From Ditylenchus dipsaci (Eukaryota; Nematoda; Chromadorea; Rhabditida; Anguinidae): a stretch of 64,000 nt of DNA. Positions within the stretch are counted from its first letter, which is position 1; each line of letters opens with the position of its first letter. The position numbers and the translations under genes are program-made. Location: NCBI GenBank assembly GCA_004194705.1, contig SADC01000329.1, positions 682,001 to 746,000 on the forward strand, written 5' to 3'. The notes under the pieces are model-generated. The model saw only the letters and a program-made list of their open reading frames with translations. It did not search any database and was not told where the DNA came from. Shown here piece by piece: positions 35,501-46,289 of this stretch.

Positions 35501-38500
35501 ATGAAAATTTTGACGCTACTGTCGTATACCCCCCCCCTCCCCCAGTCATTTTTTGAGGGTACCTAAACCATAGTTTTTTGGAAAAATGTTGAAATTAGTA
35601 CGGATTGTCCCTCAGCCTAATGCTTAAGGCCCAAAGCCTAATTCCTAAGCCTAAAAATTATTTGGTAGTAGCTTTGGAGGGATTATATTACAAGTAGCAC
35701 CGAAATTTTATTTTTCGTTTGGCTTAAAATATATTTTCAATACATTTCGGTATTGAAAGAAAAATGTGTCATCCAAAACATGCAATTTACTCCCTATTAT
35801 TTTGGTTTTAGCAAACAACCATTTCTTGTATGGGTTTCAGGTCATATACACACAACAGCATCGAGGCTATTAAAAATCATCTCTAGATGTTTTTAGGGAG
35901 GATCAATTTCCAATTGTTTATTTAAAAGGCACTAACCCCGTCATTATAAAGAGCACCAGTTTGTGGCGTTGAGCACAGAAAAGAAAGGCGATGGAGTAGA
36001 GCAGAACTCCGAGCACAGCCATTAATGCATGGCTATTGGGCATGGGACAAATCTTCCAGGTGTGCAGATCTATTTGCAACTCAGCTTCTATAGGCTTCTT
36101 TTCCATTTCGGAAAGGGGTATAGAGCTGAATTGACCAGTAGAATCTTGTAATGATGCAAAAGAGGTGTTTGTGGTTTCTTGAGGAGAGTTAAGATGATTA
36201 GCAGCTGCACAGGAAGATTTGCTAAAATTATGGAAATTAAAAAATGGTAAAACATTTCTTTGCTTTTTTTAACTTAGCAATACAAAACTAAGCCAAAATA
36301 AACGGTTCCATTTTTATACACATATTTTTATACATTTTGGCAGAAACTCATTTGATGTGGAAATCTGTTTAAATAAAAGTCTAAATTAAAGAAAAATATT
36401 TGTCTTAAACCGAATGCAGTGAATACGGGCAAACCTTTCTTTTGCAGCTGATTTCACGTTTATGCAGCTGATTTACAGGGAGGACCACCAAGAACATTCA
36501 AACTTCTTTTCAATTTTGGCAAATCATAGAGCCTAATTTTTGAAACCCGGCAGCTAATTTTAATTTCATACTTTTGATAATAGCTTGGTCGATCCGGTTC
36601 TTTTCGGTTACCCGAGGGGCCTTTTAAAATTTTGGTGGAGAAACCACGTGAAGGACAGGGATCCATTCGAAGAACTTCTGAAGGCTATTGCTAAATTGTA
36701 CGAACCAATTTTGTCGTTGTTTGAAAAAAATAAAAATTAAAAGGATTCAGAAAGTATGTAAAATTGAATAAAAAATGCAATTTTAAACGGGTCCCCCGTA
36801 TCACCGAAAAGAATCGTCGATCCCGAACAATGAAAATACACTCGATATAACGTACAGTCAATAAATAATGATTTTTCGGGAAAATTTGATGCACAAGTTT
36901 GAATATTTCTATCGCGTTCTTTTTGCACAAATTGTTTAATGCAGCAAAGAAATTTGTTTTGCGTATCGGTATTTTCATTTTTTATGTGTTAAGTTTTTTT
37001 TTGGATTTTGAGTCTACAGCGACTGCCCGAAAATCCAGCCATGCATTGAGAATTCTCAAGCGCTATGCTGATACGGCTCTACCGGAGAATCCGGTCCCTT
37101 TTTTTGCCTTGGTCACCCCTTTTGTTTTGAAAGTGATCGTGGTTTAGGTGATTATGTTAACTGTAATCACCATATTATCATAACTATAATTGACAGAGGG
37201 GACCAAGGCATTTTTCAATAAAAAACAACAGGGGACCAAGGCAAAAAAAGGGACCGGATTATCCGGTAGAGCCAAGTCCAGCCATGCATTGAGAATTCTC
37301 AAGCGCTACGCTGATACTGTCAACCATCCGACCGCGCTCGGAACGTTTGATCAACTAGACATTTTCTTATCCAAAGAGTGCTTACACAAAATGATCAAAA
37401 AAATATAAACGATTTCTTTCGTTGATTTGATACAAGTTCGCTACATCCTGGTCTAGTTGAGATATTACATCCTGGTCTAGAATTTTTTTATTACGTTCTG
37501 GTCTAGTATTAACTTAAATTTGATGTTACCCTTGCTTTAGGGTCATTTTGGAATTTATCCACCTCGATATCGAGCGACGCACCTGAAATTTGTATTTTCG
37601 AACACTTTTTTACTACCAAAACGTAATAAATTCACTCCGCTATCACGCCTCAGCTCCACTTTTTAAAGGCCTCGAAAGTAAATTGAAATGTCAGGTCAGT
37701 TATAGTTTAAAAACCGGATGACTTTTTTGGCATATCTTTCGAAAATCTTCGACTAAATTCAACGTTTTAAGTCCTAGAAAAAAAAAAAAAAAAATAATCT
37801 ATCTGCACAAATTTATTTTTTTCAAAACAAAAATTTCGGTTCACCTTGGTCCCTCTGTTGTTGTTTTTATTAAAATTCACATCTTTTTAACCCTAAGACC
37901 TTTCAAAAAAACGCGATTTCGATACCCGCGGTTATGAAAGAAGACAAAAGACACGGAAAAAGACCAGCACACTCCAGATTGCAAGTGCGTGGAGACATGT
38001 GGGTATGTGATGGAAACCTGTGGGTTAGTTCTTTCTTAACCGCGGGTGTGGATCAACAGGGGCGGGAGAAATCAACAAGGGCCAAGGCATATCAATTTTC
38101 AGTCAATGACCTACCTTCATTATAACTTATCCCTTGGACCGGTCTTCAGGGGAACGAAGTTTGACTCTAATTTTTTAAAAAACTTTTATTTTTTGCACTC
38201 GAATCAGCTTTTTTTTTACCTACAAGACTTATAACGGGTGGTCAAAAAGTTCCCGATGGATTTTCAAAGCCTTATCTTTTATCGATTTTGTTATCACATC
38301 TTTTATCTTTTGGTACCATTTGGTAGCCCTGAATCTCCTCTTTCAAATGGCATATTGTTTTTAGCTTGACTATTTTGGATAAGTCAGCATTTGGGTCCAA
38401 ACACTTGTCTGGTCATTTTAAGAAGGTTACCAGCGTTTTCATCACTTTAACTGGTCAAATGTTTTATTAAATTTTGAGCATCACGACAAAATTTCATCAC

Positions 38501-39593
38501 TATGTTGTAGCGCAGCTCAAGAGCTACAAAACCAATGTCACAGAATTATTTTTAAAGATTTGAGTGTTGAGATATGGCCTTTTGAAAAGAACCAATTTCT
38601 TGGAAAATGACCAAAATTCGAAAAATTGGCAAAAACTTGCATATCAGTTATTTTGCAAGAAATTGGTTTTTTTCAAAAGGCCATATCTCAACACTCAAAT
38701 TTTTTAAAATCATTCTGTGACATTGGTTTGTAGCTCTTGAGCTGCGCTACAACATAGTAATAAAATTTTGCAGTGACGCTTGAAATTCAATAAAACGTTT
38801 GACCAGTTAAAGTTATCAAAACGTTGGCAACCTTCTCAAAATGACCAGACAGGTGTTTGGACCCGAATGGTGATTTATCCAAAATAGTCAAGCTAAATGC
38901 AATATGCCATTTGAAAGAGGAGATTCAGGGCTTTCGAATGGTTTTGGCTTTTTTACATATGATAACAAAATTGATAAAAGATAAGGCTTTGAAAATCCAT
39001 CGGGAACTTTTTGACCACCCGTTAGGATACTCAGAATATTATTGAGCAAGATTAGCTAATGTAGATGCAAAAAACACCAATGAGGTCAGAAATTGTATGG
39101 TTGTCAAAACCTATGAAATTTTGATCGGTTTTTAAATGGTTGTTTTTCGGTTGCTTACATTCGACCTGCCAATTATACCAAAATGGTCCACTAAACTTTT
39201 TCTCTAACAAACTATTTGATTTAAATCAGGTTTAATCTTTTGCTGATTGATCTTTTTGATAATTATCTTCTATTTGATCATATAGGGGGAGATTTTTCTA
39301 TATAGCTGATAATAAAATAAATTAGTTATTGGCTTCCACAAATGTTGCGCTGTTTTTTTGTTTGCTAAAATAAGCACTTACGTAACTGCTGGTCCATATT
39401 GTCGACTCCTCGTCAAGGATTTCTCACTTTTTCTCCGCGAATCAATATTTGCAGATGAGTGAGTGCTGGATGTCGAGGCTTGAGTAGGGGACACACTATC
39501 TGAATCGTAACTCATGTTTCTAGGTGATAATAATACAGTCTTGTTTGTCGCATTTGCACATGCAGTAGAGCTGCTAGTAGCAACTGATTCCAT
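29556..39593 (-). CDS. Orphan two-helix membrane protein, three exons, complete
   Basis: Exons on the minus strand: 39593-39382 (ATG start, donor GTAAGT), 36221-35937 (acceptor TTTTAG, donor GTTAGT) and 30036-29556 (acceptor TTTTTAG, TGA stop). Both joins are in phase and give about 325 residues. Residues 1-70 are Ser/Thr-rich (VSPTQASTSSTHSSANIDSR). Residues about 136-154 (ALMAVLGVLLYSIAFLFCA) and 159-188 (LVLFIMTG then LIAIFIVTLYIFGVLSLLY) form two adjacent membrane helices separated by QRHK. The second helix is built across the exon 2/3 junction, which supports the splice. The last roughly 135 residues are Ser/Thr/Asn-rich (TASSTSSSNNATISSSHHSE). This suggests a membrane hairpin with long, probably cytosolic, low-complexity tails. 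I do not recognise the family. Introns of about 3.2 and 5.9 kb contain a minisatellite, a satellite and several foldback elements. Confidence 0.7.
30088..30938. mobile_element. PIF/Harbinger-like palindromic element (TAA target site)
   Basis: CACTCCAACGGCCGAGCGGC and its complement bound the element, with TAA on each side (30085-30087, 30939-30941). The inverted arms run about 120 bp, to GGTAGACACCCCTTT. A 3-bp TWA target duplication is typical of PIF/Harbinger. The 30590-30820 ORF inside has no recognised domain. Confidence 0.7.
31685..32005. repeat. Two-copy tandem repeat rich in GCCTAA words
   Basis: Two copies of a roughly 118-bp unit start at about 31780 and 31898 with TTAGTACGGGTTGTCC. 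Each carries several GCCTAA words (the complement of TTAGGC, the nematode telomere hexamer) in degenerate array. A related single stretch is at 35595-35660, and shorter ones are within repeats at 17690, 43530 and 60595. Confidence 0.6.
32370..33285. repeat. 22-bp minisatellite, consensus GTAGAAGTCCACCTGAGATGCC
   Basis: About 40 degenerate units of roughly 22 bp, some expanded to about 32 bp by an extra CCACCAGAGA segment. Because 22 is not a multiple of 3, the ORFs here (32260-33388 -) are repeat artefacts. It is in the large intron of the orphan membrane-protein gene and directly abuts the next satellite. Confidence 0.8.
33331..35205. repeat. About 579-bp satellite, 3.25 tandem units
   Basis: Units start with CAGTTAACTCTCGGTTTTCG at 33331, 33906, 34485 and 35064 (575-579 bp apart) and are almost identical. 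The last unit is cut off at about 35205. The region before 33331 already carries the unit's 3' end (AAAAAGCGCCAAAACTCGAT). Each unit includes GGGGGACCAAGC. The unit start resembles the CAGTnAACTCTCG terminus of Tigger-like elements in this window. Confidence 0.85.
37031..37317. mobile_element. Palindromic insertion flanked by flush 44-bp direct repeats
   Basis: The element at 37075-37273 begins GGCTCTACCGGAGAATCCGG and ends with its near complement. CCTTGGTC/GACCAAGGC motifs lie inside. It is flanked without gap by 44-bp direct copies (37031-37074 and 37274-37317) that differ at two positions and contain CATTGAGAATTCTCAAGCGC. The flanks look like one very long target duplication. Confidence 0.75.
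37435..37515. repeat. Triplicated TACATCCTGGTCTAG word
   Basis: CTACATCCTGGTCTAGTTGA, TTACATCCTGGTCTAGAATT and TTACGTTCTGGTCTAGTATT follow each other within 75 bp. Non-coding, in the first intron of the orphan membrane-protein gene. Confidence 0.5.
38232..39024. mobile_element. Large foldback element (TAACGGGTGGTC ends)
   Basis: An almost continuous inverted repeat of about 390-bp arms. Ends are TAACGGGTGGTCAAAAAGTT and AACTTTTTGACCACCCGTTA. The arms are highly similar throughout, including TTAAAGTGATGAAAACG-type segments, and the loop is short. No reading frame of note. Confidence 0.75.
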
Positions 39594-39849
39594 TTTCTCT
39601 TGTTGGGAATGGTTAGGAATATTTTAGTTTGAACCACAAGTCTGAGGACAGGAACACCTTCTCCACTAAACAAATATTGCAGGGTTCGGATGGAATTTGA
39701 GGTAGGTGAAGGTCAGTGGTGGCGCAGATAAGTTTTAAAGTTAGAAAAAAATCACTAATACAAATCGGAAATATTTACACAGTGTCTCGGAATTAGATCT
39801 GTCCTGAAATAAGTTGGTTTTTTTAATACGTTAGTTTTACAGGTGGTTT

Positions 39850-40175
39850 CAAGTAATTTTTAGGGTGTTCAAATGTCGATAACTTTTTCATAGCACCCAA
39901 GCCTCAGGGAAGACCAAGCGAAATTCGTGTTTTCGACTAGTGCTGCGCATTTGTGTTTTGCGATGTTGCGATGCGATGTTTTTGGGTCCGAGGACTTGCG
40001 ATGCGATTTTTGCGATGTTTCAAAACTTTGCGATGCGATGTTGCGATGCGATGTTTAAGGCAAAATTTCGTGCGATGTTGCGATGTTTGCGATGCGATAT
40101 ATCGCATCGCACGCAGCACTATTTTCGACATTATATATGATTAAAACATATTGTCGGCGAGAAAAATCGATCGGC
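39850..40175. repeat. TTGCGATG island with AGTGCTGCG ends, inside a GTCGGCGAG palindrome
   Basis: Between 39941 (AGTGCTGCGC) and 40125 (CGCAGCACT) the word GCGATG/TTGCGATG is repeated more than fifteen times with GATATATCGC at the fold. It lies next to a TATTGTCGGCGAGAAAA end that matches the palindrome at 55585-55770. The overlapping ORFs (39937-40144) are artefacts of this word. Confidence 0.6.
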
Positions 40176-40387
40176 AAAAACAGCAACTCGAAAATCTCTC
40201 TTCAAAAAAAGTTGCGATGATTGTAAAAAAATAAAATTTCTTCAAACACCCTGCAGTTTTTAAAAACACAGTTAACTTTTCTTAGGATGATGAGAAGAAT
40301 ATTCACTTCTGTAGGACCACAAATATAGTGTGATTTAAAAATTCTGTTACAGTGGGTTTGCATCATCCCATGAGTACTGATTTTGAA

Positions 40388-40720
40388 TTACTCCAATATA
40401 TATCCTGATATTAATGTTAACGCCCGACTTTGACTCATTGCCCTATATTCCAATACAAATTTATCATTGTACAATATTAGTATTTTCTTGAAGAAAGCCG
40501 TATTTGCTCTATTTTTAGCTCCTTTTACGAAAAAGCCATCTATTCGCAACTGCGAGTTATTTAGAGAAAATATCGCGTTGAAGTCGTGTCCCAGGTTTTT
40601 TGGCTCCGTGCAGGGATAGATTGTGATGAAAATTTTGGAAGGAACAGCGAAATTTAAAAAAACTAGCAAAAAATTAATAATTTCCGAGAAAATGGCGAAG
40701 CGAAAAAATTCACATACCAT
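40388..40720 (-). CDS. Candidate secreted protein or terminal exon, unrecognised
   Basis: A 110-codon minus-strand frame with mixed codon use unlike the surrounding AT-rich repeats. The N terminus is hydrophobic (FFRFAIFSEIINFLLVFLNF) and could be a signal peptide. The body reads IFITIYPCTEPKNLGHDFNA and later FFKKILILYNDKFVLEYRAM. An alternative is that it is a terminal exon beginning after TTTGCTAG (about 40668), since ATG|GTATGT at the apparent start is also a good donor. Its upstream side touches a pogo-type end (40725-40816). No family recognised. Confidence 0.4.
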   Translation of the reverse strand: MVCEFFRFAIFSEIINFLLVFLNFAVPSKIFITIYPCTEPKNLGHDFNAIFSLNNSQLRIDGFFVKGAKNRANTAFFKKILILYNDKFVLEYRAMSQSRALTLISGYILE

Positions 40721-40724
40721 TAGA

Positions 40725-40816
40725 GGGGTGGCTTTATTTTTGGATGTCCTCTGAAGGGTGGCTCTATTAGAGGGGGTGGCTCTAATAGGAGGGTGGCTCT
40801 ATTAGAGGAAATACGG
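40725..40816. mobile_element. pogo-type end with repeated GGGTGGCTCTATTAGAG
   Basis: GGTGGCTCTATTAGAGG words occur four times, ending in GAGGAAATACGG before TA. The matching other end is not seen within several hundred bases, so this may be a lone or truncated end next to the 40388-40720 ORF. Confidence 0.55.
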
Positions 40817-40819
40817 TAG

Positions 40820-43348
40820 ATACTTAGCGATCAATCCTGCATAAAAGCTAACCGGCTATAAAGTCAGCATTTTTTGCATTATGCAATCTACTCGAAAAAA
40901 TGATTTTTCTGTATAAGTTAAAATTGATTCACCCTGTATGACATAAAATGAGAGAACTTCGTTCTGTAATAGCTGTCAAAGCAGATAGATTCTTAGACTG
41001 GCAAAAATGATTGAACCCTATATTTAAGGTAACAAAGTGCCGCTGAAAGACAGAATTTGCAACTCCTTTTGTCAATTTCGCCGGTTAAATTGAAGCTAGT
41101 TGAGAGGTTTTTACACCAGGCGCATTATGAAGTAAATATATTTATGAAGTAAAACTCAAGGAATAGAAGTGCCTAGGGGTCAAATTGTATAGAAGGGGCA
41201 CTTTCGGGATAACACCAGATCTAGAGTAGAGGCCATAAATTTTCTCTGGAGTAAGAATTTTCTAACCATTCTCATGTCTATCGTTTCGATTGACTGTCCA
41301 TCTGGGTTGCGGCCGAGTGTGCCAAAAGAACAGAGAGAAAGGAATAGATTTACGGCGTTTGCCGATAGCGAGTGTCTCCCGTTTGTTTAATCACCCTCAA
41401 AATTTCCCTTTGGCAAGCCCTACCAACAAACAAAATAAAACAAAAAGGATGTGGAGTTGAAAGAGTTCTCAGCTGAAGCTGAGCAGTCATGATCAGCTGT
41501 CCCTTATCTGTTGTGGCTAGCGCCTGGGGATATGTTGGTGGTTGTAGAGTCATCATGCCCCCACCTCTAAACCAACTAAGAACTGGTTGGATGTTAACCA
41601 TCATCATCATTCTCATCATTTAATCCATTCTTTTAGATAATGTGTGCATACAACATAAGTCCCCTCACCCTTCTAATCCTATATTGCACATACAAGCACC
41701 ACTAATAGAAGCACACAACAACAATGACAAAGCATTAGGAGATGGTAGTCGTCGTAATTTAGAACCAAACACTTTCCCTTCGGGTAAAAATGCAATTGGT
41801 GAAAGCAAACGGTAAATAAAAAAAGGTACAGCTTCTCAAAAAGCCCAGGGTTTTGAGAAATGAATTGAGAAATATTATTTTAGCCACAAAAGTTTTTTCC
41901 AATAAAAAAGCTAGCGGCAACAAGGTTCACTAGCAGAAAAATAACTTCAGAATCATGAGATTTTAAAAATTAAACTAAAAGAAAAGGGCTGTATGTGAAG
42001 TGTCCCATCACATCCATGAATTTTCGCGACAAATTATTGAATTTTTGCGGCAAATTTGTAAAAGCTTTTATTCTTACTTCTTCTAAGTTTATTGAATTTC
42101 AAATTGCAGGTGGCATTTTTTATGATCATAGAACTTTAGTCGTAGAACCTTTGACATAAAAACTAATGCAACCCACAAAAAAAGAAGTTCTTTAGCTTTC
42201 AATAAACGTGATCTAACTGCAGAATTAATCAGTATTCTAAGTACAAGAAAAAAGTCGGAGAACATGAAATTATGTCTCTTTTGATGAGGGTATACACTAA
42301 CTTTTCGATTGAAAATTCATTAGTATGACTATTTATGTTGTTATTAAGCCTGTTAGCACAGCCTGAAAAAGATCTGTGGCAGCATCAATAACTGTTTTCC
42401 ACAACATTCTAGAAACAGTTTAACAATATACGCTGTACAAGTTTGTCATTAACTAAAGCCTATCATTTTCATTTTACTTATTCAGGCTATGTTAATTTTG
42501 ATATCATCATCAGCGCGCATTGTTGTATTTCGGCATTTTTAACTATTTGGTTGAAAGGTATGAAAATAAGCACATAATCGGAGCGATTTCTCATGCACAA
42601 TAAAGATCAGTCATGACAAAGATGCAAAATATACTCAAGCTGGGAGAAGCGAGAAAACTTCATTCGCTAAATTTCACCCAAATGACTGTCGCATAAAAGT
42701 ATATGCTTGTGGGAGTAGGAGGCAGGATAAGTGAAAAACAATAAAATTGTTTTCAAACAAAGCCCGGAAAGGAATGAGGGGATGGGTGGATGGAGTAAAT
42801 TGCTGTGAACTTGAGAGGAAGAAGAAGAACACCTCTCCACCTATATTCATTCAACAGGTTTACTTTTTTGCTACAGCAGTAGAAGTTGAGGAGGATGAGG
42901 AGAAAGTGTGGAAGAAGAGTGGTGAGTGCGTGGAGTTAAAAGAAGCTCATCCTCTTACCTTTAATCATTAGTTCGAATTTCGCATTTTTGGAGTAAATGA
43001 AAAAATATTTGAATAAAAGCAGAAGGAAACTTCAACTTTGAGTGAGTTTTGGAGAAACAACAGCATGAAGCTCCCGGATTAAATGGTTCATCCTTCAAAA
43101 TAAGTATTGGCTTTTGTACAAATATCAGGAATCGCGAAGCAGGTATCGCCGTCTTGTAAAAATGTTAAGATTTTATTTTACTGACCATGTTTTGAGAAAC
43201 ACCTAATTTTACCATTAAGACCTGATACCACATAAAAGTCGGGTTTTTACCACGCAGGTAAAATCAGACAGGAGAATTGAGAGAAGTTTGCATCATTTTG
43301 TAATTTTCATGTGTATAAATAATTTGGAACCCAGTAAAAAATCACTTA
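40820..43348. other. No supported gene
   Basis: Several open frames exist (41350-41619 -, 42747-42971 +), but none has a recognisable domain or a consistent splice chain. CTCCACCTATATTCATTCAACAGGTTTAC (42836-42864) followed by a purine-rich stretch and GTGAGT at 42921 could be an isolated exon, but I cannot support it. No clear palindrome was identified. Confidence 0.35.
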
Positions 43349-43389
43349 CACGGGAAGTGCACGACCCGACCGTGGCCTATTGAAGAACC

Positions 43390-43631
43390 GACCCTAGTAG
43401 CGAATACCCCCCCCCTCAACGATTTTCACTTTTTTTTTACTTTAGTAAAAAGTACCCAAATTTATTTCCCAGACCCCGGAAAATGTGCGCAAACTCTTCA
43501 TTAGTCACAACTTCCGTACGCTGGCCTACCCCCGAGCCTAAGGGCTAAGCCTAAACTTGTTGTTTGCAAGGGTAGTTATAGCAATTTTTAAAGGTCGGAT
43601 GCTCGGGGGGGGGGTATTCGCTACTAGCGCC
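43390..43631. mobile_element. hAT-like MITE nested in the inverted-repeat element
   Basis: Ends GACCCTAGTAGCGAATACCC and, reversed, GGCGCTAGTAGCGAATACCC. The flanking 8-bp copies GAAGAACC (43382-43389) and GAAAAACC (43632-43639) match at 7 of 8. The opposite arm of the host element has the uninterrupted sequence TATTGAAGAACCTTATATAC and so supplies an empty site. A diverged right-end copy is at about 52795-53010. Confidence 0.8.
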
Positions 43632-43784
43632 GAAAAACCTTATATACCGAAAGATAGCCATAGTCTTGCTGATTACGGATCCACGCGCAAAATCTGCTAT
43701 GGAGCGGTCTACGCCGAGATATTGATTTTCAAAAAAATTGTAAATTCCGTAGTCAAGGATATAGAACTGATTAACATCACATTC

Positions 43785-43870
43785 AAACATGTCAGTGTGG
43801 TACAGTGGAAACACTATCGGCCTCATTTTTAATGTCACAGGTTCGACTCCCAGCTGGTGCATTTTTTAAT
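43785..43870 (+). ncRNA. tRNA-like Pol III unit, left arm
   Basis: A-box-like TGGTACAGTGG (43798-43808) and B box GGTTCGACTCC (43840-43850) are 31 bp apart and followed by CCAGCTGGTGCATTTTTT, a Pol III-type T run. Acceptor and T stems pair poorly, so this is a tRNA-derived SINE-like module, not a working tRNA gene. Confidence 0.5.
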
Positions 43871-44119
43871 TTTTTTTTTCGTACATATTTTTATTTGTAA
43901 ACAACATATTATCAATGACAGTGTTTGTTCACAACAAAATGATCAAAACAGAGATATTGTTCGCAAAACGAGCAACGAATGGAACTGATGCCTGCACAAT
44001 TTGGCTCTCGGCAAGTCTGACCAAGATTCAAGGACTCCTACGGAAAAAGCCATTATATATCCTGTAAAAGGAACATATTCGAAACAAACCAGCACAAAAT
44101 TGAACAAAAAATTAAAAAA

Positions 44120-44200
44120 TAAAAAAATGCACCAGCTGGGAGTCGAACCTGTGACATTAAAAAAGTGGACTGGTATTGTTTCCACTGCGCCATACGTGAT
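44120..44200 (-). ncRNA. tRNA-like Pol III unit, right arm
   Basis: On the minus strand: A box TGGCGCAGTGG (44192-44182, consensus-perfect) and B box GGTTCGACTCC (44149-44139), then TGCATTTTTTTATTTTT. The same module as the left arm in opposite orientation, converging on the centre of the element. Confidence 0.55.
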
Positions 44201-44729
44201 GTTAGTCAGTTATATATCGTAGATGCCATAATTTACAATTTTCGAAAATCAATATCTCGGCGCAGATCGCTCCGTAGCAGACTCTGCGCGTGGATCCGTT
44301 ATCAGCAAGACTATGGCTATCTTTCGGTATATAAGGTTCTTCAATAGGCCATGGTCGGGTCGTGCACTTCCCGTGTTAGTTTAGGTGTCTTATTCCGTTT
44401 TCTAATATTTTCTCAGATCTACCTAGGATAACTCATTTTTGAATAGAAATTTTTCGGAGCAACCACACAGACTTCTCCTGTAGCCATATCGGCTGCATAA
44501 CAATGCGAACAAATAAATAATAATAATGAATATTTTCATGAATTTTTTTTTGATGTAGGGATACTCATTTTTTCAAAAAGGTTTCACTTTAATAGTAAGA
44601 TTGGATGTTGACTGATGAAGATATGGCAAAGACTTGTAAAATGGGATTGATAAGTGTCGGATCCCAGGCGGGAACGAACTTGAAAGGCGCCACTATATTG
44701 AGAGCTGACTAAACGGTGTTTTTAAGGAA

Positions 44730-44895
44730 TGGCCACGCTTGCGGACAACATTTTGCGGATGCGTGTTTCCGGACGTAATTTTTGCGGACAAAGATTTGCG
44801 CACTAAATTTTGCGACTCAAATCTTGCTGACGCAAGATTTGCGTACGATCATTCGCAGACGAATATTTGCGGAAGAGCGTTTGCGGACATTATAT
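44730..44895. repeat. Short-word island TTTGCGGACAAA
   Basis: TTGCGGACA, TTTGCGGAT, AGATTTGCG and CGCAGACGAAT words recur about ten times with irregular spacing and some inversion (GACGCAAGATTTGCGTACG). A fragment reminiscent of the Tigger-like family (GTGTCGGATCCCAGG) precedes it at about 44657. Confidence 0.5.
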
Positions 44896-44899
44896 ATAA

Positions 44900-46285
44900 A
44901 TAGATCCATCTCATCCTGCATGATTTCATAGATCTCAGTCGCAGTCACATTGCGTCCTAATGAAGGCCTTACACACTTTTTCCTGGGTAATCTGGGACTG
45001 GAACTAATATTTGAGTGCTTTTTATTGAGGTTTTATGAAAAACGAAATTTAGAACAAAATGGGACAAAAGGCACATAACGTCAACGCACTGTGATTTTTG
45101 TGGGAACTAACATTTTGAAAACCAGCAGAACATCAGTCACTTTAAGTATTGACAAAAAAATTCCAACCCTGATTACATCAGCTAAGAACAAGGCCAATAT
45201 ATGGAACATATCATTTTCGGAGCATCCACACAGACCAACCCCAATAACCTGCTAGCTTTATAACAAGCGAATGCAATGCGAAAGAATAAACATTACAAAT
45301 GATTTATTTTATTAATATTTTGATGGGATTTAAATGCTCGAGTCGGAAGAACCATCTAAAATGGATTTTCCATGCACACACGTAAATTCTTTCCACTCTT
45401 CTCTGCAAAAAGTTCAGAAGCCAGAGCTGCAGCCCCAACAGACTTTGTGTGTTTGTATGTGTATGTGCGTGTTTTATTCGGGTTATCGCCCCTGGAGATC
45501 CGATTGAGCTGGCTGGGAGTGTGTGCATTCTCCTCCCAAAATTGCGAGCCTTTTTAAAATGCTCGAGAGGCTATGAAAAAGGGAGTGCTCTAGAGTAGAT
45601 GGTCTGCTGGATTGTAAATGAGTGTGTGTTTTGCATTCAGGATCTTTAAATGTTTTGTTTTAATGAGGGAATAAACGATAGGATGAGACACAACAAACAG
45701 CAATCGATTTATTTTTCCTTTTTTGACTAGAAAGGATCAAGAGAAACTTTTAACGATCATGAAAAGTGAGGTAATTACAGAATCTAAAGCGGAAATAAAT
45801 TCAATTTTTTTTTAAATTCATAACTTTGCCTATTTATTTGAGTTGGGAATGATTTTGAGGACGAAATTTACTTCATCCACTTAATCAATAAATTTCCCGC
45901 CAAATTTTTCAGTGACGGTCATCATTGTTTTCGGTCACTTTTTAATTATTGACTGATCCATTGCAATTTGAACAATATTGTGAAAAGAAAGTTTTATATA
46001 GCAACTTGTTGTTATTTAAAGTTGCATTGCTCTCTAGGTTTAGCTAATTACATTGAGTCAGTTGACAGTCAATAAGAAATCAGAAGAGTAGATCTACATA
46101 TGCATCCAATTTTGAAATGATAGTGTAAACAATAAATGAACCGACAAAGTATTATTTAAAAAATTTCGTGGGTTAGTGGATTTATTGAAAGACTTGTGGA
46201 ATTCAAACAAACTAACGCATGACTTTCTCATGGACTCGAAAATATTTTAAACATGACGTCCCTACACATACTGCAGTTTCGATCA
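44900..46285. other. No gene confidently seen
   Basis: A slightly GC-richer stretch at 45330-45600 has open frames on both strands (45304-45528 -, 45372-45557 +) and is bounded by ATGCTCGAG words on both sides. No domain is recognisable. The remainder is AT-rich. Confidence 0.35.
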
Positions 46286-46289
46286 GTCT

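Larger units (their letters stand above)
43349..44375. mobile_element. PIF/Harbinger-like element with convergent tRNA-like units in its arms
   Basis: CACGGGAAGTGCACGACCCG and its complement are the ends, flanked by TTA (43346-43348, 44376-44378). The left arm is split by a hAT-like MITE (43390-43631). Arms match over several hundred bases (ACCTTATATACCGAAAGATA, CCACGCGC, GCCGAGATATTGATTTTC). Each arm contains a tRNA-like segment with A and B boxes followed by a T run, both pointing to the centre. Confidence 0.75.

Noticed and set aside
39937..40144. ORFs rich in CDAMF and IASQ-like repeats
   Set aside because: Generated by the GCGATG word island on both strands.
41350..41619. 89-codon minus ORF (PPTYPQALATTDKGQL)
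   Set aside because: Some codon bias, but no recognisable domain or consistent splice sites.
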